Part shown: piece after piece, positions 4,945-5,294 of the stretch
Layout: every line of letters begins with the position of its first letter
How positions within the stretch are numbered: position 1 is the first letter of the stretch
DNA from: an uncultured Bacillota bacterium
GTDB taxonomy: Bacteria > Bacillota_I > Bacilli_A > RFN20 > CAG-826
Direction: 5' to 3'
Length of the DNA stretch: 5,294 nucleotides
Assembly: GCA_946612055.1 (NCBI GenBank)
Contig: CAMOEH010000082.1
Location: forward strand, 1 to 5,294
Translations under genes and position numbers: made by a program
The notes under the pieces: model-generated
What the model saw: the letters and a program-made list of their open reading frames with translations, nothing else
Told to the model about the DNA's origin: nothing
Databases searched by the model: none

Positions 4945-5294
4945 TTAACGGTCTTCTCGGAAATAAGATATTCCTAGATTTGCTGGTGCGTGATCTTTCT
5001 TCGTGATAATCGATTCAAGCAAAAGCACAAGGATGGTCGCTAGATATGGAGCCATCTTCACGATATAAATCGTGTAAGCTCCACCACCACTTAAAATATC
5101 CGAGAACGCCGATGGGGCAACCGAAAGACAAGCAAAGAGGAAAGACGCCCCAATCGCAAGCATTGGCTTCCACAAGGAGAAAATAACAATGCATAACGCA
5201 AGCCAGCCAAAGGCATCGATGCCATCGGCAACCGAGAAAGATCCTGTCGCGTAATCGAGTTCATAGAAGACGCCACCAATTCCAGAAATTGCCC
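4945..5294 (-). CDS. ABC transporter permease, nucleoside/simple-sugar type (C-terminal part; 5' end outside window)
   Basis: The last 115 codons of a gene that starts beyond 5294 are visible, ending at TAA 4947-4945. The translation begins AISGIGGVFYELDY, then AFGWLALCIVIFSLWKPMLA, followed by a hydrophobic helix and a final membrane helix (TIYIVKMAPYLATILVLLLE). The Gly-rich turn, then Gly-(Trp/Phe)-(Leu/Ile)-Ala-Leu, then Trp-(Lys/Asn)-Pro matches the C-terminal half of BPD_transp_2 permeases such as the B. subtilis guanosine permease NupQ (YufQ). The tail is hydrophilic (KKDHAPANLGISYFREDR). It would be the second permease of a BmpA/NupA-NupP-NupQ-like importer, with partners upstream outside the window. 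No strong terminator follows, so some read-through into the STAS-kinase gene is possible. Substrate is inferred from family only. Confidence 0.8.
   Translation of the reverse strand, partial: AISGIGGVFYELDYATGSFSVADGIDAFGWLALCIVIFSLWKPMLAIGASFLFACLSVAPSAFSDILSGGGAYTIYIVKMAPYLATILVLLLESIITKKDHAPANLGISYFREDR

Overview
All supported genes in this window lie on the minus strand. The window comes from a Bacillota-like bacterium, most likely an uncultured gut member of Bacilli (Erysipelotrichales/RF39-type); that assignment is an inference. The reasons are moderate GC with AT-rich promoters, Gram-positive Shine-Dalgarno sites, standard code with TGA used as stop, a SpoIIE/STAS partner-switch pair, a c-di-GMP-I riboswitch, and short N-terminal export signals ending in Ala-Trp-Phe, common in secreted proteins of those uncultured lineages.

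Reading in the direction of transcription (high to low coordinates): 5294-4945 is the C-terminal end of an ABC permease of the nucleoside/simple-sugar type. A 129-bp AT-rich gap (4944-4816) follows, with a palindrome over a perfect -10 box. Next is a two-gene operon joined by a 4-nt ATGA overlap. Gene one (4815-3673) fuses a STAS anti-anti-sigma domain to an aminoglycoside/choline-kinase-like phosphotransferase domain. Gene two (3676-1808) is a six-helix membrane protein with a SpoIIE/RsbU-type PP2C phosphatase and an RsbW-type HATPase kinase on one chain. Together they hold every element of a partner switch (target, kinase, phosphatase, membrane sensor), but no sigma factor is visible, so the phosphotransferase domain may itself be the output.

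The 207-bp gap 1807-1601 holds a sigma-A-type promoter and then a c-di-GMP-I (GEMM-I) riboswitch. The 3' strand of its P1 helix is also the left arm of a terminator ending next to the start codon, which predicts an ON switch. It leads two translationally coupled secreted proteins (1600-788, and 791 running off the window at 1). Both have a short hydrophobic N-terminus ending in AWF; the second has GLUG/beta-helix-like repeats. The simplest reading is a surface or matrix operon expressed when c-di-GMP is high.

No tRNA, rRNA, mobile element, CRISPR array or convincing plus-strand gene was seen. The first 791 bases, which may look empty because the reading frame runs off the edge, are fully coding on the minus strand.
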